A stretch of 48,977 bases of DNA from Candidatus Vecturithrix granuli (lineage in GTDB: Bacteria > Moduliflexota > Moduliflexia > Moduliflexales > Moduliflexaceae), in contig DF820482.1 of assembly GCA_000739535.1 (NCBI GenBank), forward strand, positions 1 through 48,977, read 5' to 3'. The notes under the pieces are model-generated. The model searched no databases. It was not told the origin of the DNA and saw only the letters and a list, made by a program, of their open reading frames with translations. Numbering within the stretch: the first letter of the stretch is position 1; every line of letters begins with the position of its first letter. This document shows, one piece after another, positions 35,718-44,706 of the stretch. The position numbers and the translations under genes were made by a program.

Positions 35718-36461
35718 ATGAAGAAAAATAGAAAACTCGTTGAACAGATCAAAAAAATCGAGATTCAAAAACCTGCGGATCTTATCATTGAACAGATCAA
35801 AGAACTCATTATGAGTGGGGTATTAAAACCAGGCGACCGTCTTCCGTCTGAAAATATGCTGGCAGAAGCTTTTGAGGTGGGACGCAGTCAGGTGCGTGAA
35901 GCCTTAAAACGCCTGGAATTTTACGGCGTTCTTACCACCATTCCTCAAACCGGCACGTTCGTCGCCAGTATGGGAGTTAAATCCATTGCAGGCGTGATTG
36001 CGAATATCCTGCACTTACAAAAAGAGGATGTCGAATCCTTAATTGACACCAGAACAGTATTAGAAATTCATTCGGCAGAACTCGCGGCCCAACGGGCGAC
36101 AGAGGAGGAAATCGAGGAGATTGCACAAGCGCACAGAGCCTTCTGCGCACGGCGCGAACAAGGCGACCGCGCCTTAGATGAAGATATTTATTTTCATCTG
36201 AAAATCTCTGAATATGCGCATAGTTCGATTCTGGCGTCGTTGATTGCGCTGTTGACGCCCGACATTTTGAAACAGACGGGTCAGTTCGATCAAATGCAGC
36301 ATCGTCATCCGTCGCAAACAATCAACGAACATGCCCGGATTGTTGAAGCGATTCAGAGCCGTGATGCGGAACAGGCGCGAAATGCCATGGCGGCTCACAT
36401 GGAGCATACGCGCGAATTCGGTCAAAAACTACTTCAAGGGCGCAGCAACTCGAAGGAATAA
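35718..36461 (+). CDS. GntR-family regulator, FadR subfamily (FCD domain)
   Basis: This 247-residue repressor has an N-terminal winged helix (about 15-85; GVLKPGDRLPSENMLAEAFEVGRSQVREALKRLE is the classic GntR segment). The all-helical FCD domain (about 95-235) has metal or ligand histidines suggested by DIYFHLKI and NEHARIVEAI. FadR-type regulators usually sense an organic acid. Placed 150 bp before a complete TRAP transporter, it probably controls uptake of the transporter's substrate. No ribosome-binding site is evident before 35718, where the operator-like repeats run almost to the ATG. Confidence 0.93.
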   Translation: MKKNRKLVEQIKKIEIQKPADLIIEQIKELIMSGVLKPGDRLPSENMLAEAFEVGRSQVREALKRLEFYGVLTTIPQTGTFVASMGVKSIAGVIANILHLQKEDVESLIDTRTVLEIHSAELAAQRATEEEIEEIAQAHRAFCARREQGDRALDEDIYFHLKISEYAHSSILASLIALLTPDILKQTGQFDQMQHRHPSQTINEHARIVEAIQSRDAEQARNAMAAHMEHTREFGQKLLQGRSNSKE

Positions 36462-36611
36462 ACTTCCTCTCATGGCAAGGCCAGAAGAGGGCAAAAGCGT
36501 AAAGGAGGTGAGGCGGGGACAGGTAATTCAGGTCATCGCATTGTGATCACTCTTCGATTCATTATGAGCGAGAATATACGTTCGCTCTCTATTTACCAGG
36601 AGGAAAAACCT

Positions 36612-37604
36612 ATGTCGCGTAAAATGTTTTCTCTTATCGCCTGTGTTTTGTGTATGCTAATCATTTTTTCTGCCTCAGCGTTTGCTGAAAAAAAAGTGAT
36701 TAAACTCTCCCACAGTCATCAAGCCGATTTTGCCTCAGAAATTCATACGGCCGCCTGGATTTTTCAAAAATGGGTGCATGATAATTCTGACACCCTGGAA
36801 GTGAAAATCTATGCGGCAAACGCATTGGGTGAAGAACGTGATGTCTATGAAGGGATGCAGCTTGGCTCCGGTGCGTCCTGCGTGATTAGCGGCACCGCGA
36901 TCCTCAATAATTTCACTGAAAAAATCGGAGTACTTGATCTGCCATTTCTCTGGAAAGGCTATGATCATGTGCATAAAGTGTTAGATGGCGAAGCCGGGGA
37001 GATGCTCGCCAAAGAATTGGATGAGTCCGGATTCATAGTGCTGGCCTGGATGGATAGCTGGGGTTATCGCAATGTCGTCACCTCGAAAAAAGAGGTGCAA
37101 ACGCCTGAAGATTTGAAAGGCTTAAAGATTCGTACCATTCAAACCCCGATTTATGTTGCAGCGTTGAATGCGATGGGCGCCAATGCCACGCCGATGGCCT
37201 TTGGTGAAGTTTATACTGCGATGCAAACCGGCGTACTCGATGGTTTTGAGCATGGGGCGGCGGTGGTGAAAGCTCAGAAATTCTACGAAATCTCCAAATA
37301 TATCGCCTTGACACGCCACCTGTTCGGCCCGCTCGTCTTTGCCTACTCTAAATCCGAATGGGAAAAATTGACGGATGCAGAAAAGCAAGTCATCATGGAT
37401 GCTGCGATCATGGCGCGAGACGTTCAGCGTGGCCTGGCCCCGATTCGCGAAGCTGAAGCGTTTAATTTCTTGAAAGAGAAAGGCATGGTGATTCACGAAA
37501 TTGATACCAGCACGTTCCGCCAAAACGCCCTGGCGATTCAGGATGAAATCGCCAAAGAACGTAATGCGACAGATCTGTTGGCACTTATTCGTGCCGTAGA
37601 GTAA
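36612..37604 (+). CDS. dctP: TRAP transporter solute receptor, DctP family
   Basis: This is an approximately 330-residue periplasmic binding protein. A signal peptide (1-24, ending AFA) precedes the DctP fold: VIKLSHSHQADFASEI, VKIYAANALGEERDVYEGMQLGSG and the carboxylate-binding arginine region DLKGLKIRTIQTPIYV. GFEHGAAV and HLFGPLVFAYSK follow. It captures a small carboxylate and hands it to the DctQM permease encoded next. The ATG at 36612 follows AGGAGGAAAAA; the upstream in-frame ATG at 36543 would precede that site. A terminator follows the stop codon. Confidence 0.95.
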   Translation: MSRKMFSLIACVLCMLIIFSASAFAEKKVIKLSHSHQADFASEIHTAAWIFQKWVHDNSDTLEVKIYAANALGEERDVYEGMQLGSGASCVISGTAILNNFTEKIGVLDLPFLWKGYDHVHKVLDGEAGEMLAKELDESGFIVLAWMDSWGYRNVVTSKKEVQTPEDLKGLKIRTIQTPIYVAALNAMGANATPMAFGEVYTAMQTGVLDGFEHGAAVVKAQKFYEISKYIALTRHLFGPLVFAYSKSEWEKLTDAEKQVIMDAAIMARDVQRGLAPIREAEAFNFLKEKGMVIHEIDTSTFRQNALAIQDEIAKERNATDLLALIRAVE

Positions 37605-37615
37605 GGAAGTTTCAA

Positions 37616-37658
37616 CCCCCTTCTGGACCCTTATTGAAGGAGCCAGAAGGGGGTTTTT
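37616..37658 (+). terminator. Intrinsic terminator between dctP and dctQ
   Basis: CCCCCTTCTGG (37616-37626) pairs with CCAGAAGGGGG (37643-37653), followed by TTTTT. It lies inside the transporter operon, 10 bp before the dctQ start, and probably leaves the receptor mRNA in excess over the permease message. Confidence 0.85.
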
Positions 37659-37667
37659 GAAAAATTT

Positions 37668-38162
37668 ATGCTTAAAAAAGCCCTGTCCTATCTGGATCAC
37701 ACAGTCGAACTCTGTATTTTTGCCATCTTTGTGGCGATGGTCATCGTCGGCGGAATGCAAGTATTCAACCGTTTTGTGCTCAACCAATCGCTCAGTTGGA
37801 GTGAAGAATTTCAAAAATTTTCGCATATCTGGCTTATTTTCTTGACCATTCCGGTTGGTTATCACCGCGGATCACATATCGGTATGAATATGCTTGTCGG
37901 GAAATTTCCTGAGAATGTCCAAAAATTCATTATTCTGATCACAGACATCATGTGGCTGGGACTGGCCGTAGCCATCGTCACTTATACTCATGTGATTATG
38001 CGTGTTGCCAGGCGTCAAACCAGTCCGGGTTTGGGCCTTCGCATGGATCTGGTGTATCTGGGGGTAATGCTTGGAGGTATCTACCTGGCGATTGTTGCTC
38101 TCCGTAAAATTGGCGGACATGTTCTTGAACGACGTTCTATTCAGCAACAGAAGCTAGCCTAG
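37668..38162 (+). CDS. dctQ: TRAP transporter small permease subunit, DctQ family
   Basis: This 164-residue inner-membrane protein has four hydrophobic helices (about 12-33, 48-66, 86-108 and 127-149). Family motifs are VFNRFVLNQSLSWSEEFQKF and YHRGSHIGMN. DctQ stabilises the large DctM subunit in the sodium-driven transporter. The ATG follows directly on the T-run of a terminator with no clear ribosome-binding site, so translation may be weak. A 151-bp gap with a hairpin separates it from dctM. Confidence 0.94.
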   Translation: MLKKALSYLDHTVELCIFAIFVAMVIVGGMQVFNRFVLNQSLSWSEEFQKFSHIWLIFLTIPVGYHRGSHIGMNMLVGKFPENVQKFIILITDIMWLGLAVAIVTYTHVIMRVARRQTSPGLGLRMDLVYLGVMLGGIYLAIVALRKIGGHVLERRSIQQQKLA

Positions 38163-38238
38163 CTTGAAATAAATTTAATCACAACAACGCATTGGAGAAA
38201 TCAACGAAGTGCTCAGGTATAAATAGGAGTCAGGTATA

Positions 38239-38269
38239 GAAACCGGGTTTTTCGAAAAAACTCGGTTTC
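38239..38269 (+). repeat. Dispersed hairpin in the dctM leader
   Basis: GAAACCGGGTTTTT pairs with AAAAAACTCGGTTTC. The dctM ATG is 75 nt downstream, after ACGAAAAATTTCATTTAC and GGGAGAAA, matching the layout in front of mbtH. Confidence 0.75.
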
Positions 38270-38313
38270 TGAACCGTACGCACGAAAAATTTCATTTACA
38301 TGGGAGAAAAATT

Positions 38314-39606
38314 ATGCTCATTGGCCTGTTTGTTGCCCTTTTACTCCTGATTCTCTTTGGAATTCCGGTGCTTCTGGCGATCGGCACTGTCGCGCTGTCA
38401 GGAATTCTGATTGTACCGGAACTGGTGCCGGCCATGTTTCCCCAGAAAATGTTTACCATGCTCGATTCCTTCAGTCTGCTGGCCATGCCTTATTTTATTT
38501 TGGCCGGAGAATTGATGGCAAAAGGAGGTATCAGCAAAAAACTGGTCGAATTTGCGGAAACTGTTGTCGGACATTTACGCGGCGGATTGGGTATGGCGGC
38601 CGTGGTCGCCAGCATGATCTTTGCCGGGGTTTCCGGATCGGCAACCGCCGACACCTCGGCTATCGGTTCGATTCTGATCCCGTCCATGAAAGAACGTGGC
38701 TACAAACCTGGATTTGCGGCCTCGCTCCTGGCAACCGCCGGAACAATTGGGCCGATCATCCCGCCCAGCATGACGATGATCGTCTATGGTTCCATGGCCG
38801 GCGTTTCAATCGGCGGGTTGTTTTTAGGGGGCATCATTCCCGGAATTCTGATCGGAGTGGGGTTAATGTTGACCATTTATTTACATTCCTTCTTTCCTCA
38901 ATTTCCGGAGCTTCGCCAAACGAGCGGGAAATTCAACCTGAAAAAAGTGCTCAAAGCCTCTTCCCGGGTCTGGTTGGCACTAATTGCGCCGCTGATTATT
39001 TTAGGCGGCATTCTCGGCGGGATCTTTACCGCGACCGAAGCCGGAGTGGTCGCGTGCTTTTATTCCTTCATCGTCACGTTTTTCATCTATCGTTCCGTGA
39101 GTTGGAAAGCATTACCCAAAATTCTGGTTGATGCGGCCGTCACGACCACGATGGTCGTGGGTATCATTTCTGTCGCTGGCGCGTTTGGCTGGCTGCTGGC
39201 GTATTTGGATTTTAATGAGGTGGTGCTGGACTTACTGAAAAGTATCTCCAATACGCCCATGGTGGTGTTATTGGTGCTTCTGGCGACTATGCTGGTGCTG
39301 ACCATGTTCGTCGAATCCCTGGCAATTCTGGTGATTTTGATTCCGGTGGCCGTGTTTGTCAGCAAAAATTTCGGCTTCGACCAGTATCATTTTGGCTTGT
39401 TAATGGTCATGGCAACCCAAATCGGTGCCACGACCCCACCGGTCGCAGTGTTACTCTTTGTGGCGACCAGCATCGCAGATACCACCTATGACCAGACGAT
39501 TAAATATTGCCTGCCCTTTATTGCCACCCTGATCATTGTCATGCTGTTGGTGGCCTTTATCCCGGGCTTAGCCGCCTGGATTCCGAACCATTTTCTGGGA
39601 CCGTAA
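38314..39606 (+). CDS. dctM: TRAP transporter large permease subunit, DctM family
   Basis: This 430-residue inner-membrane protein has about twelve hydrophobic segments and family motifs: SFSLLAMPYFILAGELM, MIFAGVSGSATADTSAIGSILIP, ATAGTIGPIIPPSMTMIVYG and MATQIGATTPPVAVLLF. It forms the elevator-type channel of the TRAP system and, with DctP and DctQ, imports an organic acid driven by sodium. A good GGGAGAAA ribosome-binding site precedes the ATG. It is followed by the palindromic leader of an aldo/keto reductase gene that may act on the imported compound. Confidence 0.96.
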   Translation: MLIGLFVALLLLILFGIPVLLAIGTVALSGILIVPELVPAMFPQKMFTMLDSFSLLAMPYFILAGELMAKGGISKKLVEFAETVVGHLRGGLGMAAVVASMIFAGVSGSATADTSAIGSILIPSMKERGYKPGFAASLLATAGTIGPIIPPSMTMIVYGSMAGVSIGGLFLGGIIPGILIGVGLMLTIYLHSFFPQFPELRQTSGKFNLKKVLKASSRVWLALIAPLIILGGILGGIFTATEAGVVACFYSFIVTFFIYRSVSWKALPKILVDAAVTTTMVVGIISVAGAFGWLLAYLDFNEVVLDLLKSISNTPMVVLLVLLATMLVLTMFVESLAILVILIPVAVFVSKNFGFDQYHFGLLMVMATQIGATTPPVAVLLFVATSIADTTYDQTIKYCLPFIATLIIVMLLVAFIPGLAAWIPNHFLGP

Positions 39607-39679
39607 CTAATTGAGAATTGGTAATTTTTGCTTGCTTTTGTGAGGAGGTGGCATGAGTTCATACTCACCCGAAGCTATC

Positions 39680-39799
39680 AAACTACAAGGATTTCGTGTA
39701 GAAAGGATTTCAGAGGCATAGCTTGGTGTCACGCCGACCAATTCGCCGTTAAGAATCCTTCCTACACAACATTCCTGGAGTTTCAAGGAGAAGAGATCC
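39680..39799 (+). repeat. Palindromic leader element, copy 2 (upstream of second aldo/keto reductase)
   Basis: Arms at 39680-39711 (AAACTACAAGGATTT, GTGTAGAAAGGATTT) and 39752-39783 (GAATCCTTCCTACAC, CATTCCTGGAGTTT) form an imperfect hairpin of about 30 bp. An inner TTGGT/ACCAA stem sits in the loop. The bases from 39729 to the ATG at 39800 match window positions 1-71 with only scattered differences and no length change. Confidence 0.75.
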
Positions 39800-40852
39800 A
39801 TGGAATTACGCCAATGTGGAACATCAGATTTGACATTATCAGCCCTGGGTTTGGGCTGTTGGGAGTTTGGCGGAGGCGACTATTGGGGCGAATCCGACCA
39901 GCAGAACGTCACGCGCATCGTTCGGCGCGCCGTTGATCTGGGCGTTACATACTTCGATACGGCTGAAGCATATAACGAAGGCCGCAGTGAGGAATTTCTC
40001 GGTAATGCTATCAAAGGTGTTCCTCGCGATCGAGTAATTGTGGGCAGCAAAATTTTGCCTTCCAATTTATACCCCAAAATATTAGTTGAACATTGCGAGG
40101 CTTCTCTCAGGCGACTGGGAATGGATTACATTGATCTTTACATGATTCACTGGCCTTTACACCCGCAATCCATCAAATTTTTTACCAAAGATGAGACGGT
40201 GGTGAAGCATCCGCCAACTCTGGAACAAGCCGTGCCGGCACTGCTCAAATTCCAGGAACAGGGGAAAATTCGTTACCTGGGACTGAGTAATTTCGGCGTT
40301 CCCCGCTTTGAAGAAATTGCCCGGCTTGGCGGAAGATATGTGGTGAATCAGTTAGGATACAGCCTGTTGACGCGCGCGCCGGAAATCGAAATTTTTCCGT
40401 ATTGCAAAGAGCGCGGTGTGGGCGTAATTGCCTATATGGTCTTGATGCAGGCGTTATTGACGGATAAATATCAAAGCTTCGACGAGATGCCGGATTGGCA
40501 TACCCGCACGCGGCATTTTCATTGTCGGCGCAGTCCCTTATGTCGTCATGGCGAGGAGGGTGCGGAGGCAGAAACCTGGCAGGCGCTGACCGACATCCGC
40601 GCGATTGCCAAAGAATGCGGACTCAGCACCGCTGACGTGGCATTGAAATGGGTGCTGGCGAACGACGCCGTGACCTGCGCGTTAATGGGCACTCAGAATC
40701 TTTCACGCTTAGAAGCCAATATCAAAGCTGCTGAAGAACCGCTGCCGCAGGAAATCATTGCGCGGCTGAACAGCGTGACCCAACCGCTTAAAACCAAACT
40801 CGGCCCCAGTCTTGACATTTTTGAAAGCGCGACCAATGATCGAACCCGGTAA
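39800..40852 (+). CDS. Aldo/keto reductase (AKR11/YhdN-like)
   Basis: This 350-residue cytosolic NADPH-dependent oxidoreductase shows the tetrad in FDTAEAYNEG (Asp, Tyr), VIVGSKIL (Lys) and YMIHWP (His). The cofactor segment is VALKWVLANDAVTCALMGTQNLSRLEAN. It lacks the iron-sulfur tail of the window's other aldo/keto reductase. A stretch near residues 233-255 (HTRTRHFHCRRSPLCRHGEEG) is unusually rich in His, Arg and Cys. It follows the TRAP transporter genes on the same strand and may reduce or oxidise the imported substrate. Ribosome-binding site CAAGGAG is provided by the palindromic leader. Confidence 0.93.
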   Translation: MELRQCGTSDLTLSALGLGCWEFGGGDYWGESDQQNVTRIVRRAVDLGVTYFDTAEAYNEGRSEEFLGNAIKGVPRDRVIVGSKILPSNLYPKILVEHCEASLRRLGMDYIDLYMIHWPLHPQSIKFFTKDETVVKHPPTLEQAVPALLKFQEQGKIRYLGLSNFGVPRFEEIARLGGRYVVNQLGYSLLTRAPEIEIFPYCKERGVGVIAYMVLMQALLTDKYQSFDEMPDWHTRTRHFHCRRSPLCRHGEEGAEAETWQALTDIRAIAKECGLSTADVALKWVLANDAVTCALMGTQNLSRLEANIKAAEEPLPQEIIARLNSVTQPLKTKLGPSLDIFESATNDRTR

Positions 40853-40990
40853 AGGCGATGATAAAAAAGCTGCTTCCGAATGCTCTGATCTGGTTTGCCA
40901 ATCATTGAGACATGCCGAACCGGCAAGAGGGCAGAGATCTCGTTGGAGCACAAAAGCTCTGCAAATGACATAACAGGAGGGTTGCTGAAA

Positions 40991-42730
40991 GTGAAGAAGA
41001 TGATAAAACCTTTTCATTGGCATATTAGCGGGTTGCTTTTCCTGTGTATACTTGCCTTTGGTTTCAACATCGATCAGAATGATTTTTGGAAGTGGCAGGA
41101 AGATCGTCGCCCAGAAATAAGCCGTGAGATGGTCGCTTCCGGCGATTGGCTCATTCCGCGTCTGAACGGAATGATTTTTACCACAAAACCGCCCTTATAT
41201 TATTGGAGCGTGGCGGCCTCGTTCTGTTTGAGCGGGAAGTTTGATGAAATGAGTGCGCGCGTACCTTCCCTACTCAGTGCGATTGGAGGTGTGTTGATTA
41301 CCTATTGTTGGGCAAATGCGCTATTGTCTGCTCGTATCGGCTTGCTGGCGGGAATCATGCTGACAACAACATTTCTGTATGTGCTGATGGCGCGCATGGC
41401 GCAAATCGATATGCTGCTCACGATGTTCACCACGGCGTCATTAGCTTGTTTTTCTGTCGGCATGCACAAAAGGAAGACAGGATGGTATTATCTGGGGTAT
41501 GTCTGTGCCGGTCTCGGGGCGCTCACCAAAAATCCGATTGGAGTTGTTATCCCCTTTTTAGCCGTTCTGGGATTCATCCTGGTCACACGACAATTCCGGC
41601 TAATCCGGGAAATGAAACCATGCTGGGGAGGCATTATCGTTCTATTGATCGTGTTACCCTGGTACATAGCCGTTTATCAACGCTATCCGGAAGTTCTTGA
41701 GGTAGTGTGGACTGAAACGGTCGGACGCTATGTTGATCCTGAAAATACCCCCCGCCTGGAGCCATTTTATTATTACCTTCCGGTATTGTTCACATTTGCC
41801 CCCTGGATCTTATTTCTGCCCGGGGCTGTCATGCGTGTCGTCCGTGACCATGCTCAAAAAGTTTCGTTGTTCTTGCTTATAGCGGCGATGGGCATCTTTC
41901 TGTTGTTTTCCTCGGTAGGGAGCAAAAAATCATATTATCTTTTACCGATGGCGCCGGTTTTAGCGATGCTGTCTGCCACGGTTTGGGATGACTATCTGAC
42001 ACGTCCTTTCTCTGAATTAAGCTGTTGGAGAAGGCGACTGATGACCGGAGCGATATTTTTCTCTCTGAGCGCCCTCTGTCTGGTTGGCACTCTGCTTCCT
42101 GTGGCAAGCTTCATCTATCTACCTCAGCAGGCAATCGTAAGTACCGGCGTTGGAATTGTGCTGTGCTGTCTGGGGGTCTCGCTGTTTCTAACGTTTCGAC
42201 GCGGTATGCCATGGATGGTGTTTGGATTGTATGTGACCGCAGTCCTGATACTCTATCTGTTCACTGTGAAGATCATTATCCCACCGTTGAATGCCTATGC
42301 TTCCCACAAGCCTTTTTTTCAGGAGACTGCCCGTATTGTCGGCGATCAGAAAATCGTTGCATACAAATATACCGGAGCCGACGCACATTTTTATATGCAA
42401 CGTGTTTTCCCGAATTTTGAGGACGTAAAGATCTTTGAGCAGATCGGCTCTGAAAAAGGGACCGTGTTTGTGATTATCCATGGAAACCATTATGATAAGC
42501 TGCAACGCGAACAACCTCACCTGATGAAACACTTACAGATCGTCTTTGAATATGTTATGGTTGATCGGTTTCAACCTGGAAAATCGAAAAGGTTGTTGCT
42601 CTTACAGACCAAGTCCGCCGAAGATAAAGGACATGTTTTCCAGACATCTCAGTTGGCGATACAGGTTGAAGCTGAAGTTTCGCCGCCGCGCCCGGTCCAG
42701 TTGGTGTGGAAAAATTCGCTACTGTCGTGA
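40991..42730 (+). CDS. GT39-family membrane glycosyltransferase (ArnT-like)
   Basis: This is an approximately 579-residue integral membrane GT-C enzyme. Motifs of the ArnT group are present: DQNDFWKWQEDRRPEISREMVASGDWLIPRLNG (Asp-Glu pair of the first loop), TKPPLYYW and the following run of about eleven helices to about 445, with a soluble C-terminal part. ArnT transfers a sugar from undecaprenyl phosphate to lipid A; here the acceptor is unknown. I start at GTG 40991 because AGGAGG lies 10 nt upstream; an in-frame ATG at 41000 is possible and the frame from 40895 is too long. It is unrelated in sequence to the GT39 protein at 33.7 kb beyond the family fold. Confidence 0.88.
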   Translation: MKKMIKPFHWHISGLLFLCILAFGFNIDQNDFWKWQEDRRPEISREMVASGDWLIPRLNGMIFTTKPPLYYWSVAASFCLSGKFDEMSARVPSLLSAIGGVLITYCWANALLSARIGLLAGIMLTTTFLYVLMARMAQIDMLLTMFTTASLACFSVGMHKRKTGWYYLGYVCAGLGALTKNPIGVVIPFLAVLGFILVTRQFRLIREMKPCWGGIIVLLIVLPWYIAVYQRYPEVLEVVWTETVGRYVDPENTPRLEPFYYYLPVLFTFAPWILFLPGAVMRVVRDHAQKVSLFLLIAAMGIFLLFSSVGSKKSYYLLPMAPVLAMLSATVWDDYLTRPFSELSCWRRRLMTGAIFFSLSALCLVGTLLPVASFIYLPQQAIVSTGVGIVLCCLGVSLFLTFRRGMPWMVFGLYVTAVLILYLFTVKIIIPPLNAYASHKPFFQETARIVGDQKIVAYKYTGADAHFYMQRVFPNFEDVKIFEQIGSEKGTVFVIIHGNHYDKLQREQPHLMKHLQIVFEYVMVDRFQPGKSKRLLLLQTKSAEDKGHVFQTSQLAIQVEAEVSPPRPVQLVWKNSLLS

Positions 42731-42797
42731 TGGCGCTAGCTGCCTTCGCGCCCACGCTGATGGTCTTTGAAACTACCGCATTTCGAACTCTACCAGG

Positions 42798-44408
42798 TCA
42801 TGCCTTGAAGTGTTCCACTTTCCAGGCGACGATGTTGCGCTGTTCGGGACTGAATTCGATGCCGATCAAAATAATAGGTTTGCCGTCAGCGCGATACGGC
42901 TCGGCATAGCCCTTGTCGTGAATTTGCTGCAGCGCGGCTTCAGGATGCTGATTGCACTTGAATTCGATAATGTAAGTCAGGTTCGGGAAGAACACGGCCA
43001 TGTCAATGCGGCCCTTGCACGTTAAGACGCTGCTGCGAGCGTCTGCGCCCGAGGCCGTCAGCATCAGATAAAACAGGGCATGAAAATAGGCTTCATCGCG
43101 TTTGGATTCGATGTCGTAAGGAATTGCGGCAAAGATAGCAGTCATGGTCTCGAAAAAGGCATCGAAGTCTTCATGGCGTAAATATTCTGTCAATCGCAGG
43201 ACATGAGAATTCACATCCTGTTGCGCCTCACGGGTCAGCGAGAGCAGCAGGGATTCGGTAAAGGCGCGTCTGACTTCTTGATTGGGATAAGCCAGCGTGT
43301 AGAGGCGACCCTGTACATCGGTGATAGTCACATAGCCGGTTTGAAATAATAAAGCGGTAGGCTCGAGTTGTTCGATGTCAAAGGTGCTGAAAATCGTTTT
43401 ACTGACCTGTACGCCTTCGATGTCCGGCAGATAGAAATCCATCTGTTTCAGCACATTGATTAAAAACGTCGGGGTCGCCGTTTCGAACCAGAAGTCGTCA
43501 AATTTTTTCAGGTTCAAGCATTTCAGAATCGAACAGGGATTATACACTTTGATCTCCGATTCAGCAAAACGATACCCGTTGTACTGTTCTGCAAGTTTTG
43601 CAAGCACCTGCTCCTCAGACCAGTTCAGGTGTTCGCTCAACTGCCGGATATAGGGCGTGAAATACCTTTCCAATTCCTCTTGCGTATACCCGAGCAGCGC
43701 GGCGTAGGCATCGTGCATGGAAATATCATCCAGATTGTTGAGCTCCGAAAAAATCGAAACCTTGCTGAAGCGCGTGACGCCGGTAAGAAAAATGAATTGC
43801 AGTTTGGGCGCGATGGTGACGTCCTTTAGTACTCCAAAAAAACGCTTTAAGACATCTCGATTGGCTTTGGCAATCGTGAATTCCTGCGGCCCTTTGCCAA
43901 GATGATCGATAATCGGTTTGTCATATTCATCAATCAACACCGCAACCGACATGCCGGTTTGCTGCGATAAGCCCAGGATCAACTCGGTAAATTTCGACAT
44001 CAGCAGCGGACTTTTAAGCTGAATATCATATTCCCCCGCAATGCGGAGCAAACAGGTTTCCAATCCCTGTTGCAGATGTTCCGGCGTATCATTACTGATC
44101 CCGGTAAAATCCAACAGCACAACCGGATGTTTCTGCCAGTCCCATTTCCCTTGTTCTGCAATCCATAACCCTTCGAATAACTTTTTGCGCCCTTCGTACA
44201 GGCATTTCAGCGTCGTGATCAGCACCGACTTGCCGAAACGCCGCGGGCGGGACAAAAAATAGAACTTGCCCTGCGTGACCATGCGGTAAATGTAAGGGGT
44301 TTTATCCACATACACATAACCCTGCGTGCGCATGGTCTCAAAATCATTAATGCTCACAGGGAGCTTTGCTCTGTCTAAAAATTCGTGATCCGCAAAATTT
44401 GTCTCCAT
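42798..44408 (-). CDS. AAA-ATPase-like protein with C-terminal PD-(D/E)XK nuclease domain (DUF1703)
   Basis: This is an approximately 536-residue protein. The N-terminal AAA-ATPase-like domain (PF09820 type) starts KLPVSINDFETMRTQGYVYVDKT and has the P-loop-like FLSRPRRFGKSVL and SVAVLIDEYDKPI as Walker B. The C-terminal PD-(D/E)XK domain (PF08011 type) ends with GRIDMAVFF-x5-IIEFKC, giving the Asp and Glu-x-Lys residues. These proteins occur in many paralogous copies in some bacteria. Function is unknown; a mobile or defence-related role has been suggested. I start at 44408, where CAGGAG precedes the ATG; an upstream in-frame ATG would add 45 atypical residues. Confidence 0.92.
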   Translation of the reverse strand: METNFADHEFLDRAKLPVSINDFETMRTQGYVYVDKTPYIYRMVTQGKFYFLSRPRRFGKSVLITTLKCLYEGRKKLFEGLWIAEQGKWDWQKHPVVLLDFTGISNDTPEHLQQGLETCLLRIAGEYDIQLKSPLLMSKFTELILGLSQQTGMSVAVLIDEYDKPIIDHLGKGPQEFTIAKANRDVLKRFFGVLKDVTIAPKLQFIFLTGVTRFSKVSIFSELNNLDDISMHDAYAALLGYTQEELERYFTPYIRQLSEHLNWSEEQVLAKLAEQYNGYRFAESEIKVYNPCSILKCLNLKKFDDFWFETATPTFLINVLKQMDFYLPDIEGVQVSKTIFSTFDIEQLEPTALLFQTGYVTITDVQGRLYTLAYPNQEVRRAFTESLLLSLTREAQQDVNSHVLRLTEYLRHEDFDAFFETMTAIFAAIPYDIESKRDEAYFHALFYLMLTASGADARSSVLTCKGRIDMAVFFPNLTYIIEFKCNQHPEAALQQIHDKGYAEPYRADGKPIILIGIEFSPEQRNIVAWKVEHFKA

Positions 44409-44520
44409 AAGATTTACTCCTGAGAAGATGACGCCGTAAAATAACCTGTTCGCCCGATTCAATGAAAGCGCATTGACTGAAAATTTGTCAATAAAAATGA
44501 CAGATTCGGTTGAATTCTCT

Positions 44521-44594
44521 CGCAAAGTCCGCAAAGTCCGCAAAGAATGGATATTCCAAGGCTTTGTATCTTTGAGGGCTTTACGAACTTTGTG
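44521..44594. repeat. Palindrome with triple CGCAAAG units
   Basis: CGCAAAGTC is repeated and followed by CGCAAAG at 44521-44545, and the arm CAAAGTCCGCAAAG pairs imperfectly with CTTTACGAACTTTG near 44579-44592. The following CAAAGAATGGATATTCC string resembles CAAGAATGGATATTTC at 46181, within the other large palindrome's flank. Confidence 0.5.
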
Positions 44595-44706
44595 CAGAAA
44601 GCATTACAAGCGCGTTTATCATGATCGCGGTGTTAGCAAAAGCCAAAGGCATGTCAGGCAAGTCGTAATGTTCATCAGATTGCTCATATTTAGTATTTCA
44701 CGCTCA

